Shown here piece after piece: positions 24,620 through 37,439 of a DNA stretch of 64,000 bases. The notes beneath the pieces were generated by a model. It searched no databases and had not been told where the DNA came from. It was given only the letters and a program-made list of their open reading frames with translations. The translations under genes were made by a program, and so were the position numbers. The stretch is taken from assembly GCA_050084515.1 (NCBI GenBank), contig CM114273.1, positions 11,904,001-11,968,000 on the forward strand, in the 5' to 3' direction. The stretch's first letter is position 1; every line of letters begins with the position of its first letter. Source of the DNA: Blasia pusilla. Taxonomy: Eukaryota > Marchantiophyta > Marchantiopsida > Blasiales.

Positions 24620-26340
24620 GAGCTAGTCACACCTAATTACTTGTTGTTATTAGTCTATTCATTAGTATTCAAATCCATGTGGCACTTCCCTTGTCATAAT
24701 TGAAATTGATATTCCTAAAGTTTTAGCAAGCCACCACCTAGACGTTGGCCTTGCATGCTCGTATCCTATGCTCCAAAATGATGAATGCTTGCTAGTATTA
24801 CATTTTCCTCTTATACCCATTCACAAATTACTACCCCACTTCCATTTTAAAGCCCAACTACAAGTATTGTAATGAGAAGTTTCACACCTGATCTGAGCAG
24901 ATGTTTGACAAATTGACCAATCATGTCCTCCCACCAAACTTGCAAGAAAAATCAATGAGAAAACACTTCAGAAGATCCCTAATCTCTAAAAAACCTAGGT
25001 TGGAATAATTTCAGATAAAGATGCAAACTAGGATTTTTGTGCTAACCGTGCTAAGGGGAATGAGCTACAAACCACAATGTATCAGTGAATTGGTCATTGG
25101 TAGATTCCTACGTGAGAAAGTGGCAAGCAATGTGCCCAAATACAAGGAAGAAGATACAATGTTGTAGCTACTACGGCTTTATCTTACATTACAGTCCATG
25201 CTCATGTATGTGTGTGATTGAATCTACCTCCAACCGACCTTATGCGATGTGCAATGGCTTCCTAAAGAATTATATAGTACCCACATACCAAACGGTTCTT
25301 CTTGCTTTTCTCCATCTTTTGATACATGATCAGACTAACATTATGCCCTCATCCCTTCATATCATCAATCATTGGTGGATAACTTTCACTTTCTCCTCCT
25401 ATCATGCATTATCTGGGTCAAAAAGATTAAATAAAAATTTTATCAACATCACACCCCTCCCCCTACCACCACACGGCCCATAACCCATAATACCTCCTCG
25501 TTATCGTGTTTTACGTACTTAGATTCTACAGTCAATGCAACAACAAGAATCAAAAAGTTGAGTTATGCGATGAGAAATACAAGCAATATTTTTGTACTTT
25601 CGTCCAAGAAATATTTGGACACTTACATGTATCTTTTTGGACTTTCTTAATATATATGCTCACCATTCTGTTAAAAGTCTTCAACTCATTTCTTCTCTTT
25701 CCATTAGTATTACTTATAAACAATATATCTTGATGGCATTAAAGATCCAAGTCCACCGGGTTAATGTAATAAAATGGATCTCTTCAAATTTGAATAATTC
25801 TATTTGTATTATTATGGGAAAATATCTTCTTGATTTGCCAATACTAACACATGGCAATTGGGGAAAAAAAATTCACATTCTACGAAAAAATTAAAAAAAT
25901 TGAATTAACGTACAAAAATATTAATCTTTTCCCTTTACTAACTTTTCCCACACTTTTATTTAACCACACATGGCAACTTCCTAGTTAATATAATATGACA
26001 ACTTGAGTATAATGATTTGATGTGAAGGAAATCCGATAAGAAAATTAGGTAATTAGCCGTTGCTTTTCAGCAGTGTTCTCGCAAAGATATGGAAAATTTA
26101 TTGTTACAGTTCATTAATACGTTTCAATATAATAAAGGTTGTTCTCCCGAGGTAGAATAATTTTCCTCGAGGTTCGCCCAAAAGCTAATCCACATGTAAT
26201 TAAACTACTAACCACTACTGCAACAAGGATGGTAGTTCTTTTATTTTGGAAGACCCGTTTGTGGTTTAGTAGCCAAGCTACAATTCAGGGTTGATTATTA
26301 AATTCCTTGGACCATAAACCTGTCACGCTAAGAACTTTGC
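24620..26340. other. Intergenic AT-rich DNA, no supported gene
   Basis: Open frames at 25085-25483 and 25506-25894 have composition and residue use typical of random AT-rich DNA and show no domain. Confidence 0.5.
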
Positions 26341-26360
26341 AGCAGGGTTCAGAGAGTTTT

Positions 26361-26608
26361 TTTGAATTGTAAGACGATTACTGGTATATCTAATAATGAA
26401 TCGGTTTTTATTTTTTTGTATCGGCTGTATCCGAACATATTGTTAATTGTCCATTATTTTCTGGTATTTTTCTTTCGGGGAGTTTTTTTGGAATTGGCAG
26501 ACGATTACTGTTATATCTAATAATGAATGGGTTTTTATTTTTTTTGGTATCGGTTGTATCCGAACATATGGTTAATTGCCCATTATTTTCTGGTATTTTT
26601 CTTTCGGA
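26361..26608. repeat. Tandem duplication, about 127-bp unit, 2 copies
   Basis: The segment AGACGATTACTG...CTGGTATTTTTCTTTCGG occurs at about 26372-26480 and again at 26499-26608, with about a dozen differences. Both contain AATTGxCCATTATTTTCTGG. Confidence 0.85.
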
Positions 26609-27098
26609 TCAGTTTAAAACCGAAAATTCCTTTTCATCCTTCCTTATATTTCTGCCCTTTTTTATCTTATTCCGGCCAGTTTCCCGGCCGAATTTGCCAT
26701 TGCCTGCAAAAATCTTTTGGAAGAAATACAAACTGAACACAAAGGAGCAGCCGATGAGTGAAGAAAGGGAGTTATGATGCAACCACCGCGGGAGATGAGG
26801 GGACCTAACAAAGCTATGGACTGAGCCCAACCGTGGAGGCAACGGAGCTATGCATGTGGAAGTGTTATGCATGTGGAAGTGTTGAACTGCGGCAGATACA
26901 AAGCGAAGCTGGGTGCAGAGCCGAGAAGCCTCAAAGTGAAGTAGCAGAGCGAAGGAGGTGAAAGCAAGTGAAATCACTGATTGAAGATATGGGCATAGAT
27001 GAGAGGATTTGAAACGTTAGAAAGTGCAGCGGGAAACTAAGAGTACCGCGCGAAAATCAGGGAGATTCAGAGTGTGAAGTGCGGACTCCGGAGCAGCG

Positions 27099-27470
27099 AC
27101 AATGCGAATCTGATTCATCCAAATGCAAATCTGAATCCGGATCATCCAAATGCAAAAGCTAGAGAGCAAATGCGTTGTACAAATCCGATTCATCCAAATG
27201 CAAATTTGAATCCGAATCATCCAAATGCAAAAGCTAGAGAACAAATGCGTTGTACAAATCCGAATCCGATACATCCAAATGCAAATCCGATTCATCCAAA
27301 TGCAAATCTGAATCCGAATCATCCAAATGCAAAAGCAAGAGAGCAAAGTGCAAACTCCGGAGCAACAGCACTTAGTGGTGTGGGATTGCGAGACATTCGA
27401 ATGCAAAAACAAGGAAGAGTGCGGAAAAAAGTGATTAGAAGTGATCCAAATGCAAAAGCAAAAATGGCTT
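27099..27470. repeat. Minisatellite built from CATCCAAATGCAAA units
   Basis: The core CATCCAAATGCAAA recurs about ten times, embedded in a longer unit of roughly 75-80 bp that also contains GCTAGAGAGCAAATGCGTTG. The plus strand is open and translates as HPNANLNP-type repeats, while the minus strand is open as well. Dual-strand openness follows from the repeat, so I do not call a gene. Confidence 0.85.
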
Positions 27471-27760
27471 GTTGAGCCTTCGGGTGGGGTCTCCACCCAG
27501 CAGCCAGGCCCGTAACTCGGGATGTGTTGGTGCCAAGCCATCTATTCACATTACTATTCTAATTTGGTAGGGCACCATTTGCACCTGAACCACTGAGATC
27601 TAGCTCAAGGCGATCCAACCATATGTCACGACAACCAATCGTGTACGAGCATTGGTTTTCCGACACTCCGGAAATCACTGTCATTTTGGCAATACCATCC
27701 CAGCCTTAAACCGCCAGTCCTGTTCAGACATGGACACTTACCAGTTACTTCCAGCGGGAT

Positions 27761-27884
27761 ACCAGTCCTATACCGACATCACTCATGTAGGCCAATCAGA
27801 TGCCGAAATGCTCCTAGAGTCTACCAGTCCTATACCGATATCACTCTTGTATGCCAATCAGATGCCGAAATGCTCCTAGAGTCT
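27761..27884. repeat. Tandem duplication, 62-bp unit, 2 copies
   Basis: ACCAGTCCTATACCGACATC at 27761 and ACCAGTCCTATACCGATATC at 27823 start two nearly identical 62-bp units that both end GCTCCTAGAGTCT. Confidence 0.9.
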
Positions 27885-27899
27885 GCCAGAAACCCTCCC

Positions 27900-29117
27900 G
27901 GCAGGATGAAATAGTGGACGGTAAATTTAAAAAAAATAGCCGGTCAGGGTTACTCGTAACCCCAGATCTCCCCGAACATTGCTTTGCAGGCTCCTCCAAC
28001 ACAACTATGAGATGAAAAAGGATACACTGAACTTAATAATTGACTTCAGCACCAAATGACGCCCGAGGAAAATAGTCATTAAATAGCTTTCCGTCATCGT
28101 CGAGTGTAGACCCCTAGGAGGTCAGCTGCATCTTTGAGTGTGATGATACCATTGCTGACCTAATTCCAGAAGCTAACCAACTGTTTGGGATGAAATTACA
28201 AAGTTCCTTCAATTCACAGGGGTTCCCCGCATGTAAATCTAATATCCTCAATTCCAATTCCTTGACTAACGAAATCATATTCATTCTCTCGAACAGACTC
28301 ATTGAATATCATAGCAAGTCATCTTGATCCGCCCTCCGATACAACATGGTCACATCAGTGGCACAATGAAATCTTAAAATAACTTCCACAACGCAAACAT
28401 CCACCAGAGCATGCAGGACTATTCCTGTATTACCACTTCTGTACCAATTGCAGCATTATGAGCGATTGGATCATTGGAGAAGTCCACCCTCCACAATCCA
28501 GTTAGAGAAACAGAAGAGATCTGAAAATTCCTCGACTTCTATCCTTTTCAAATGAATCCACTTACAACAGCCTCGGCGTGCATCCAAGTGAAATTAATAT
28601 TGGTGGCTGAGTGAAAAAACGCCAGCTAGCCAGTCACTAAGATTGATCAGAATGCTGTTGAGGCCGGTGATGGAGGGCATCTCAAACTGCCCATATTCTA
28701 GGTCTACCTACACTATGTATCAACTCTCAAAGCTTGTTCTGGGAAGCATGGACAACAGCTTGTCTGCAAGGGCATCCCCGTGAAACAGGTACTACTCTTC
28801 AGTGTACACCAATACTGCACAGAAATTTAAGTGAGACCTTTCAATAACACAGGGAACAAAACTGTTTGAAATTTGCAACACAGGTGACAAATTTGGATCT
28901 CCAGCTCTCAAGCACTACCTTTATCTGATTGAGAAATAGAAACCCAGCAGCAACTCAAGAACAACAATCACAGAGTGACTCGTCCTTGCTGCTGAGAACT
29001 CTTAGGGCAGAGGTTCCTAATGGCCTACAAAGCCCGCCCTTGCCAACCAACTTACAAGGTTAGGCATAGACAGGCAACGTGCATCACAGCCCATCCAGAA
29101 GAGGACATGCGGAAGGC
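27900..29117. other. Region downstream of TRAP-alpha, no supported gene
   Basis: No conserved coding frame was found. It probably includes the 3' untranslated region of the minus-strand TRAP-alpha gene, but I could not place a polyadenylation site. Confidence 0.4.
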
Positions 29118-32100
29118 TCAAGACGACTTCTTTTTCTTGGACTTGGCCATGGCAATACTCCTTGTTGGCTTTGCTGTGAAGGAGGTACCCTGCACGACCA
29201 ACAAATGAAATTTCATGCTTAGGAACATAATGACCCTCTGGTGCAGGCATTCATCTGAGGTATCCATTAACCAAGCATGCCACAGAACCAAACTGACTGC
29301 AACTTACTTACTTGTTCACGTGGACCTGGAGCAACCTATGCATTTCACACCATTTGTTTGAGTTTGTATAAAACAACCTTTTGATTGCATCAAACCTAGA
29401 CCTCATTACAAACTGAGGTTCAGGGAGAGACTGTTCCTTAAACAAGACCAGAGATGTCCACAAATCTTGGGAACCTCTTTACATGGATGGAAGACACTTG
29501 TATCAATATGTTCACAGACGACCATTTTCAGACACATCCAAATAAACAGCAACATGCAGTGTATATGCACAAGAGTACCTGAAGCCACTCATTGCTGGAT
29601 GCATCTGTACTCCTTGTGCCTGTTTCCACTTTATTTGTTCTTCTGGTCTTCTGCATGATTACAAAAACAGGTCCATAAGCATTTGAATATGTGACAAATC
29701 ATGCTGGGGAAAACCGACAAACCTTCTGACAACCCGATATTTGGTCCTGGGCCACCTCATGAATAGGAATATCATACTGTGTTGAGTCAAGCAGTTCAAT
29801 CCACGCCGTATAGATAACTTGACACAAAACATCGCAAAGAATTACGAGCACTCGACGTCTTTCCAGTGCCTTCAAGGGGAGATATGGCTTCCTCTTGACA
29901 ACTATACATCTAAGTTAATCTCCACAGAAAACCACAGAAACATGTATGACTCCTACCTATGTTTGGCTACACATCTGGACATCTTTCACTCAAAACTACT
30001 GACGCTTGGTTTGTCCTATGGCAAATTCTAAGCAGATATTGGGAAACTCAGCCAATAAGTTTCTTCCTTACTGACCCACGATTCTTCCTGTACACCAAAT
30101 GTCCAGACATACAAGTGATTTCTGACAGATAGAGTTACTGATTTCATTCCTGAGGTCTTCGGCCTGAATCAAATATACCCAAACCAGCCACAGCACATAT
30201 CAGATTCCCATGAAGTTCAACTGAACATAGGTCCCACCTTGGAGAGTCGTTGAACTTGTCCGTACACCCACATACCGCCAAGCCCAAGTAAACCTAGTCC
30301 CAGAGTGATGAGAAAAAGTGTTTCACCACTGAAAAAGCCATGTGCCTCCACAACCTCCACTGTACTATTGAAGAAAATAGTCCTATAAGGCTGGTCATCG
30401 ATATCATAATAGATGCTTGCTACAAGCGCAAAGCCTCCAGGCTGCATATACATTAATGAGAAGTCAATGTTTGTAACTCTCATTGGTGTCACACCAAGTA
30501 AGATCTCATAATAGTATGTTCTCCAATAACTACTTGTCAAATCTCGGCACAGAGAAACTTTACAAAAAGAAGATAAACTTTTGTCCACCAAAAACAATCA
30601 TTTACTGCACCAGCTTCAACCATATTCCAAAACTCCACAAAACATGGTAGACATAGAGTCAAAAACATTTCTGGAGAACTACTTCATGCCAATAACTTGA
30701 ACCGCTTTGTCTATCACAGCAATGAACAAGTAGAAAGAGGAGAAACTACCAACTGGGGGCAGGATTTTACTTTTTACACTACCTGAAGATACTTGCTGAC
30801 AGTGAAGGTATAGGGAAAGGATGCTTGAACACCGGGTGGAACACTGGAATTGGAAAATTCCTGGACACATATTTTCATGGATATAGTAAAAAAACAAATA
30901 TTTTTGGGGTATTTGAACGTATCAGCTTCATAGTGAACATCTCTCCTACAACTAATTCCAGGTCAAAGACCATGATTACGATGTGTTATTCATCAGAGAG
31001 AAACTAAGAATATCCAATATTCTTGCAGCTCCTTCCCTGCTTCAAACTAGTACCACCCTAATCAATTCAAAATGAATAAACATGGTTCAGACACATCAAC
31101 GATCTTATCTGACAACAGGAGAAAAAACGGAATCAAGCGAACAAAAAGTTACAGTTAGGCAGAAAGTTTGGTAGATGTTTGAATCAAACCTGCGCTGTAA
31201 AGTTCTGCACAAAGATCCTCTGATCATAACGCAAATTGATGCTTGCTTTAACCGATGTAATCTTCAAAGGTGATTCTCCTGCACAGAAAAGAAGTATGAT
31301 CTCCAAGCAGGCCAAGAAAAGAGAGCAGAAGAGTCAAATGACACTGCCACCTACATGAAAATCAGGCTCTCCGTTCATCCATCAAAATACCTGTTCGAAA
31401 CTGCACAATTTTTGTCCTATGGAATCACAGTAATGATCCAGGTGGATTTCTCAATACTTTGGACAACTATACTGAGGAACATATAAGAGTTCCAAAGCTG
31501 AATTCTCTCTATTCCACTCGTCAAGATGATTTCCTCTTCTCTTGGTCCTAATTATCCAGAGATCACTCAGTAGTGAGACTTTTCATCAGTGTGACAAGCT
31601 ATGGAAAAACGCAGTCTTCACATGGTCTTAGCCCTAGGAAAGCTGTCACACTCTTCCATACCAATCCCTTCCGCTTTCAAATTTCCACTGACTGAATCTT
31701 GTCAGACATTTTTCCCACCTCCCTGTCTTTTATTTCAAATACCACATACTCAAAGTAACTGACAGTAAACTACTCAGCAGACAAAGCTTTAGAATAGAAT
31801 AAATCATACCTGAGTTCCGGACTCCGACAATGATCTCTGCAGGTTCTCCCGCAGTAATTACTGGAATCATGCATTAACAATTCATAAGGGGAGGTCCCTA
31901 CCCGTCCTGACACCAAGGGCAGGGAATGACACGACAATATTCCCCTCGTTGGAATGCACCAAAATGTAACACTACTGGGCAGAAAGGACACACTAGTAAA
32001 ACTCCTCAGATACACACTAGTTCACCAACTCGCCCATAGTAGTGAACAGATCACAAAGAATCACGAATTACACAAGTTTCTCAAACGAGAAGGTAGAAAA

Positions 32101-33108
32101 TTAAGACACATTGTCAGGAAAGCAACTCAACACTCAAACTTATTCACACCCAAGCCAGGTCACGTTCTCTCTGGTGGGACACTATACCACAGTGATGAAT
32201 AGAAACTTCACAATGACTGGGAGAGAACCTGCGAAGATTTGACCAAGTACCTTTCGACGTTATTCATCCTATTGATCGCTTATGATGCAAGGTCGCTTGC
32301 GAATACGAACTGAACAATACAATTAGCTATAACAAAGTAATGGGAACACACAAGCTTGAGTTCTGATATGAAGTCCTTAAGCCGGCAGCATACTTACACT
32401 TCTCAGAGTTTTTGGGAAAATGGGAAACCGTCTCGACCCCTGGGGCTGACACCAGTGAGTCGCTGTTGAAGAAGTCTTCGTCCACTCCCTCGCCAACCAA
32501 TCCAACTTCACCACCGTCCGCCCCACCTTCTCCAACATCTTCCACCACAGACTCGTCTCCAGCTGCAGCAGATTCAGATTCAGATTCAGATATGTCACAA
32601 CCATACATTCTAATCCAACACAGTTCTTACTCCTCCAGCGATGAAACTCTGCACCTCTATACTTTCAAGATCACGCGACTATGCGCAAGAGGCGCTCGCA
32701 GACTACGGATAGTGCGCACATTCACTACATCTGCAACTCCTTCGTACAATCGCAGGCTCATCAAAAGCTGCAAATGGTAATCAGTGATCCATCTTCACCA
32801 GCGACAATCACTGCGACAAAGATTACAGCAACTGAACGTCGACTTCGGCCTCAAGACCAGCGCGGACTCCGAAACTCAACCTACCAAAACACCTAAGAAA
32901 ATACCATGCCCGAAAAATACAGACCGTTCTAACCACATCCACCCCGCCAAGAAATTAGTCGCAAGCCGTCGCAAAGCATAATGATACCAAGCTCCCTCTT
33001 CACCCAGGGATAGCACGAACGACACATACCTGTGCACGGAGCGGAAATAAGAAGAAACAACAGGGACGCCAGCAGGAAGAGCGGAGCGATCCGCCGTAGC
33101 AACGCCAT
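29118..33108 (-). CDS. SSR1: Translocon-associated protein subunit alpha (TRAP-alpha / SSR-alpha), 8 exons
   Basis: Complete spliced gene. Exons on the minus strand: 33108-33030, 32562-32398, 31860-31810, 31278-31190, 30860-30783, 30441-30238, 29650-29579, 29189-29118. Every intron has GT/AG borders and phases agree, giving 810 nt including the TGA (269 residues). Plant homologues are about 260. Order: a signal peptide (MALLRRIAPLFLLASLLFLL...), an acidic lumenal stretch, APGVETVSHFPKNSEK, the AGEPAEIIVGVRNSG beta-sandwich region, SVPPGVQASFPYTFTVSKYL, PGGFALVASIYYDIDDQPYR, VEVVEAHGFFSGETLF, one membrane span around LFLITLGLGLLGLGGMWVY, and a basic cytosolic tail ending KSKKKKSS. Sequons NFT, NSS and NST lie in the lumenal part. 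TRAP-alpha is an ER membrane subunit of the TRAP complex that helps the Sec61 channel handle some signal sequences. The start is the only ATG preceding the hydrophobic signal. The gene appears intact. Confidence 0.96.
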
Positions 33109-33560
33109 CGCGGAGTCGACGACAAAAATCTACAGACGAGCGGCGCAATCCCAAACCTCGAGCCCGATCGAAAGAGCTCTAATGTGACCCCCACACGCTC
33201 TCATAAGCACATTCGAAGACTGATCGCCGATCGCAGGCGTCGACTCCAATGCCACGCCAACCCACGTCTTTCGACCCGTGACTCGCCTCGTGTTCCTTGT
33301 GCCCTCCAATGTCAGTGCCGGCCCTGATCGCTGCACGGTACATAGGCACTACTTTACGGATGATTACTGTCGTCTGAGACGGCTGCGGAGGCTAAGTGGC
33401 CCCGCATTAACGCTCTAAACCCACCCACTTACGCTGGATTATTGCTATTGACCATATCAACGTGATTAGTCGGCTGGAGGATTGACCAGATGGTCTCGTG
33501 ACTCAGCCGGTGACTCTAGTCCTTGTTTGAATGTCCCGGCGACAAAGTGAGTGCATCGCC
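33109..33560 (-). promoter_or_regulatory. Putative 5' UTR / promoter region of TRAP-alpha
   Basis: The 450 bp upstream of the TRAP-alpha start is markedly more GC- and CpG-rich than the rest of the area, and no coding frame is credible. I did not identify a TATA box or start site, so the assignment rests on position and composition. Confidence 0.4.
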
Positions 33561-33769
33561 TATCCTACATTGTGGGAGCACATACAATCGAAGGAAGGGT
33601 AATTATTTTCCTTCATTAATCTTCCCATCTATTAGGGCAATTCATACAATTTTTTTGTTTTGATGTTTTTTATGTTAGTTTGTAAAACAAAAACAAGTTC
33701 TCTCTAAGTTAAACGGCCTCTTATTTTATTAGATGCTATACTTTATCTTGTGAAATAAATAGGCAGGGA

Positions 33770-33822
33770 GTATCGTTGGAAGACAGGGAGTGTCGTTGGA
33801 AGACAGGGAGTGTCGTTGGACG
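33770..33822. repeat. Short tandem repeat, 21-bp unit, 3 copies
   Basis: GGCAGGGAGTATCGTTGGAA is followed by two near copies of GACAGGGAGTGTCGTTGGA within about 55 bp. No function is assigned. Confidence 0.75.
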
Positions 33823-34183
33823 ACAGGGTACAAAGAGGTGATCGTCAACCTCTTCGGGCACTCTACACCCAAGAGACAGTAAGGACCCAGTCCCATGAGA
33901 TCGTGAGGACTCGGCCCCAGGGCTCCGGTTCGTTTTTTATTGGACAGATAGCATCCATGGGACCCGAAACTAATTCGCGCCTCAAAACACATGGCGCAAA
34001 GTTGAGACCATTTTACCTCCTATTTCCAACAGACAAGAACCGACTCCCTGCCAAGTCGTAGCGACCCCAACTGCAACTTGTCCAGGAGCCGGGCGCATGG
34101 GACCGGGTCCTAAGTCCATAAAAAAAAATAGTATGGACATGACGTCCATGACTATGAACTAAAATCTGAGACGCCTTATCGCT

Positions 34184-34265
34184 GACTTAGGGTGTATTCT
34201 CAAAGGAAGAGGTAGTTAGGGCATCTCTTGCACACTACATTAGAGTAAGTCAAGCGTGCTCTAGA
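34184..34265. repeat. Dispersed repeat, copy 1 of 2 in the window
   Basis: The segment around TAGGGTGTATTCTCAAAGGA, then AGGTAGTTAGGGCATCTC, CACTACATTAGA and TAAGTCAAGCG, is repeated in the same orientation at 36796-36875. Probably parts of one retroelement family. Confidence 0.7.
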
Positions 34266-34631
34266 CTCTCTCTTGCAAAACTAAGTGCTAAGTGCAAACT
34301 CTTGCGTCGAACCCAAACTCTCATGCTTGGAGTTTGGGGTCAACGCAAGAGTCTAGAGTTGAGTGAAATACATAAGGCTTGTGGTAGCAGCTCAAGCTTG
34401 GAAAGTTCAATTAGTTCAACACGTGCACATCAAGAATGCCATAAGAGCCTAGAGCCACGTGGCACGTCTAGAGCTCACGTTAGCACCTCAGGCTTGTCAA
34501 CTTGAGTTTGGCACTTTGTGCTTAGGGGATTGGGGGCTTCTACAACTTTGTTGCCTTCTAATCATAATCATGGGGTTTGGCTTGCCAAAAGCCTTGTGCT
34601 ATCAATAACATTTCAAGGTGGATTTTGGAGT

Positions 34632-35790
34632 TGTCATCCGCATACACATCGCAACATAACATACATTGTTGTCACCCAATAGGCACACAAACACACAAGA
34701 TACCATACTAACTCATGGCATCTCCAAAGAGAGAATGAGCTCCAAAGCTCTCTCTCCTTGAGTATACACCCCTTTCCCTCTCCCAAGCTCTCCCCACGAT
34801 AACTTATGCCCGTAGGTCACTTCCTTGGCTCTTAATCTATTGTGGGGGGTCAAGGCCCACTTCCCAAAATGAAGAGTCGACTCTACTCAAAACAACAACT
34901 TGCCCAAAATAGTAAGTATCTCTACATAACTCCAAATGAGCCGAAACGAAGGACAAACCTGTTGTCTCAAGTAACCCGTGGCCTCATCAGGTCATCCTTG
35001 GCCTTTTTGAGATTATCCTCCATTATCCTAAAAGGCACGCTTCTATAAACTCGTCAATCTATCCTAAAAGATGTGACAGAGTGCATATGGGCTTCTTTGT
35101 CGTCCGCATACACATCGCTACACAACATACATCATTGTGACCGAACATACACATAAACAGATACGATCACATACTAACTTATGGAATCCACACAACAAGA
35201 CGAGAAGTACCTAAATATCTCCAATTTGGTTTGACAAAGAGAGAGAGCTCGAGAGCTCATTCTCTCTTTGTAAATCGAATGAATCTCTCTATCACATGGT
35301 GCACACACACACTCACTCTCTCTCTCTCTCTTGTTAAACAAAGCCCATTCTCCTAATGAGAGGATTGGGTTACACACACAAGGCAAGGAGGATCATTGCT
35401 CCGCCGCACCATGTTGAGAGCTTCAACAAAGAGAGAATGGGCTCTCAAGCTCTCTCTTGGAGGTACACTCCCTTCCCTCTCCCAAACTCTCTCAACGGAA
35501 TCGTATGCTCGCACATCACCTCCTTGGCTTTTGACCTGTTGTAGCGGGTCAAGGGCCACGTCCTCAAGTAGAAAGTAAATTATCCCAAAATAGTAATGTG
35601 CCCAAAATAGTAATGTACCCAAAATAGTAAGTTCATAATATGGCTCCAAATGAGCCAAAACCAAGGAGAAACCTGCTCTCTCAGGTTACTCGTGGCCTCA
35701 ACAGGTCATCCTCGACTTTCTGAGATTATTCTCCACTAATTTCGAATGCTCTCTATTAGATCTCACTGATCTATCCTAAAAGACGTGACA
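34632..35790 (-). repeat. Two head-to-tail LTR-like units (34632-35078 and 35098-35790)
   Basis: Each unit begins TGTC(A/G)TCCGCATACACATCGC and ends GTGACA on the plus strand, so it starts TG and ends CA on either strand. They share AAAGAGAGAATGxGCTC, TTCCCTCTCCCAA, GGGTCAAGGxCCAC, GCCCAAAATAGTAA, CTCCAAATGAGCC and CCTAAAAGAxGTGACA in the same order. Unit 2 is longer because of an extra segment near 35200-35400 with its own internal duplication. Only 19 bp separate the units. By termini they look like LTRs of one family joined without internal region. Minus orientation is inferred because the conserved ACGACA-type end resembles LTRs near 57.3 kb. Confidence 0.6.
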
Positions 35791-36795
35791 TCTTTGTTTT
35801 CTTTCTCTTGCACCATGGGGGGAAGGCATGGGAAAGTTTGTGCAATGTAGATCAAGAAGAAGCCATGCCAAGCCAATACCTTCAGGCCCTCGAGCTATAG
35901 ATTGTATTCTTTTGCTTCAAATTTCTCATGCTATTCAAGCCCTTCCTTTGATCTTGATTTTTTCAGGGCATGAAAAGGGATCACAGTCATTTGAGTCTAA
36001 GGATAAGTTCACAACACTACTTTTCCATTGTTTCTTCATCTTTGAGCAAGACTAATCTTGCTTATAGTTGTAGGAGTCAAACTTCTTGCAGCGCCCAATG
36101 TTTGGCCTATAGCTTTTACTTTCACCTTAAACGAAACATAAAACTTTGAGTAAGTTGCAAGGGAGGACATTGAGTTAGTTGAGCAAATGTAGTATGAATG
36201 ATGTGATGAATGTAACATATGGAAAAATGCCTTTGCATCTACATTGCCTCCTTTGTTTAGTTTGTAGCAATATAGAAGTTTGACGTATGAAGACTCATAT
36301 GTCTTAATGTTGAAAATATAATTTGTAGGTGATATGTTGAAGAGCAGGTTGCCTGTGGTCGACTCCTATTGATTATAGAGTGATGGCTACTCATAGTGAT
36401 TTCCAAACCCATTAAAAATCCCACTCCTCCACTTCTATTCTCTATTACCAAATTATAACGACGTCCTCTACTGATTTTTAAAGGAGGATTAGAGCTCGTT
36501 AATAAATAGCCTACTCCTCCCAAAAATAAACTCCACTCCTTCCTAAAATAACTCTCCATTCATTAATAATACCTTTTTCCCTCTCCCAAAATTTAAATTT
36601 CTCCACATCACCCTAAACTTTGGCAGCCTACAACATTGACAATTTTGAGTAAATGGAATGTTGTAAATGAGCTACTCAAGAAGAAAATAGTATATTATTA
36701 CTATTTCTCTTGTTATGTTGCTATTTTGTCATATTATGCATGTAGTGTTGCCAATAATAGTCTGAATCTACCATCTTGTCTTGCCCATTCATTGA

Positions 36796-36875
36796 TAACT
36801 TAGGGTACATTCTTGAAGGATGAGGTAGTTAGGGCATCTCCACCGCACTACATTAGATTAAGTCAAGCGCTCTCT
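36796..36875. repeat. Dispersed repeat, copy 2 of 2
   Basis: Same-orientation copy of the 34184-34265 segment, with about 85 per cent identity by eye. The surroundings to 37180 hold no supported gene. Confidence 0.65.
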
Positions 36876-37185
36876 GGATCTTATCTAAGGAAGTAATAAT
36901 TTGACCTTGCAAATAGCCTTGATGAAATTCATGTACCAAAATCAACCCTTCTCTTGGCAAAAAGAGGTCCTTTCCATTTTTGGTGGAGATACTACACCAT
37001 AGAAGCAATGAGGGAATTTCTGTCGCAAAAACTATATATTCATATAATTTACTACTAGATATTAGGGTCCCTTTTTGTGATAGGTACAATCTACCAATCA
37101 TGGGAGGGATTCCCACTATGTCTTTGATACACTAATCCCCTTATTTTCCTTCCACATTTGGAATTTGGGTTTTCCCATCTTATTT

Positions 37186-37430
37186 TCATACTAAAGCGTT
37201 CCGTGTGCAATGCACGAGTGATCATTGAATCAAAAAAATTCTAATTTAGTGTTTTCGATCCTCTTTTCATTTCCTCATTTAATTCAACTATCTCTTCTTA
37301 ACTTAACTCCCTCTTTTAAAGTGACACATGTCAACACCAAAAGAACCCTTAGAGGATAGGTGTCAACATATGAGGAGGGTTTTCTCTTACCCCATCCTCT
37401 TTTAATTATGTAGATTTATAAAAATGGTGC
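37186..37430. repeat. Short non-autonomous element, copy 1
   Basis: It starts near CGTGTGCAATGCACGAGTGA and ends near CCATCCTCTTTTAATTATG then TAGATTTA. It shares ACACATGTxAACACxA and GAGGAGGGTTTxTCT with 39428-39640. Such short dispersed elements are common in plant intergenic DNA. The class is uncertain. Confidence 0.45.
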
Positions 37431-37439
37431 ATCGTGAAG

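Noticed and set aside
27074-27475. Repeat protein with HPNANLNP units, superficially like NANP-repeat surface proteins
   Set aside because: Minisatellite translated by chance; the opposite strand is equally open and there is no start context or domain.
27474-27560. Possible tRNA-derived SINE near a CGAGTTACGGG stretch
   Set aside because: No convincing A box and B box pair and no poly(A) or target duplication.
32412-32780. Ser/Pro-rich plus-strand ORF
   Set aside because: Antisense of TRAP-alpha exon 2, which is supported by splicing and homology.
33000-33336. Overlapping minus-strand ORFs near the TRAP-alpha start
   Set aside because: They are other-frame readings of exon 1 and its upstream region; only the frame with the signal peptide joins the next exon in phase.
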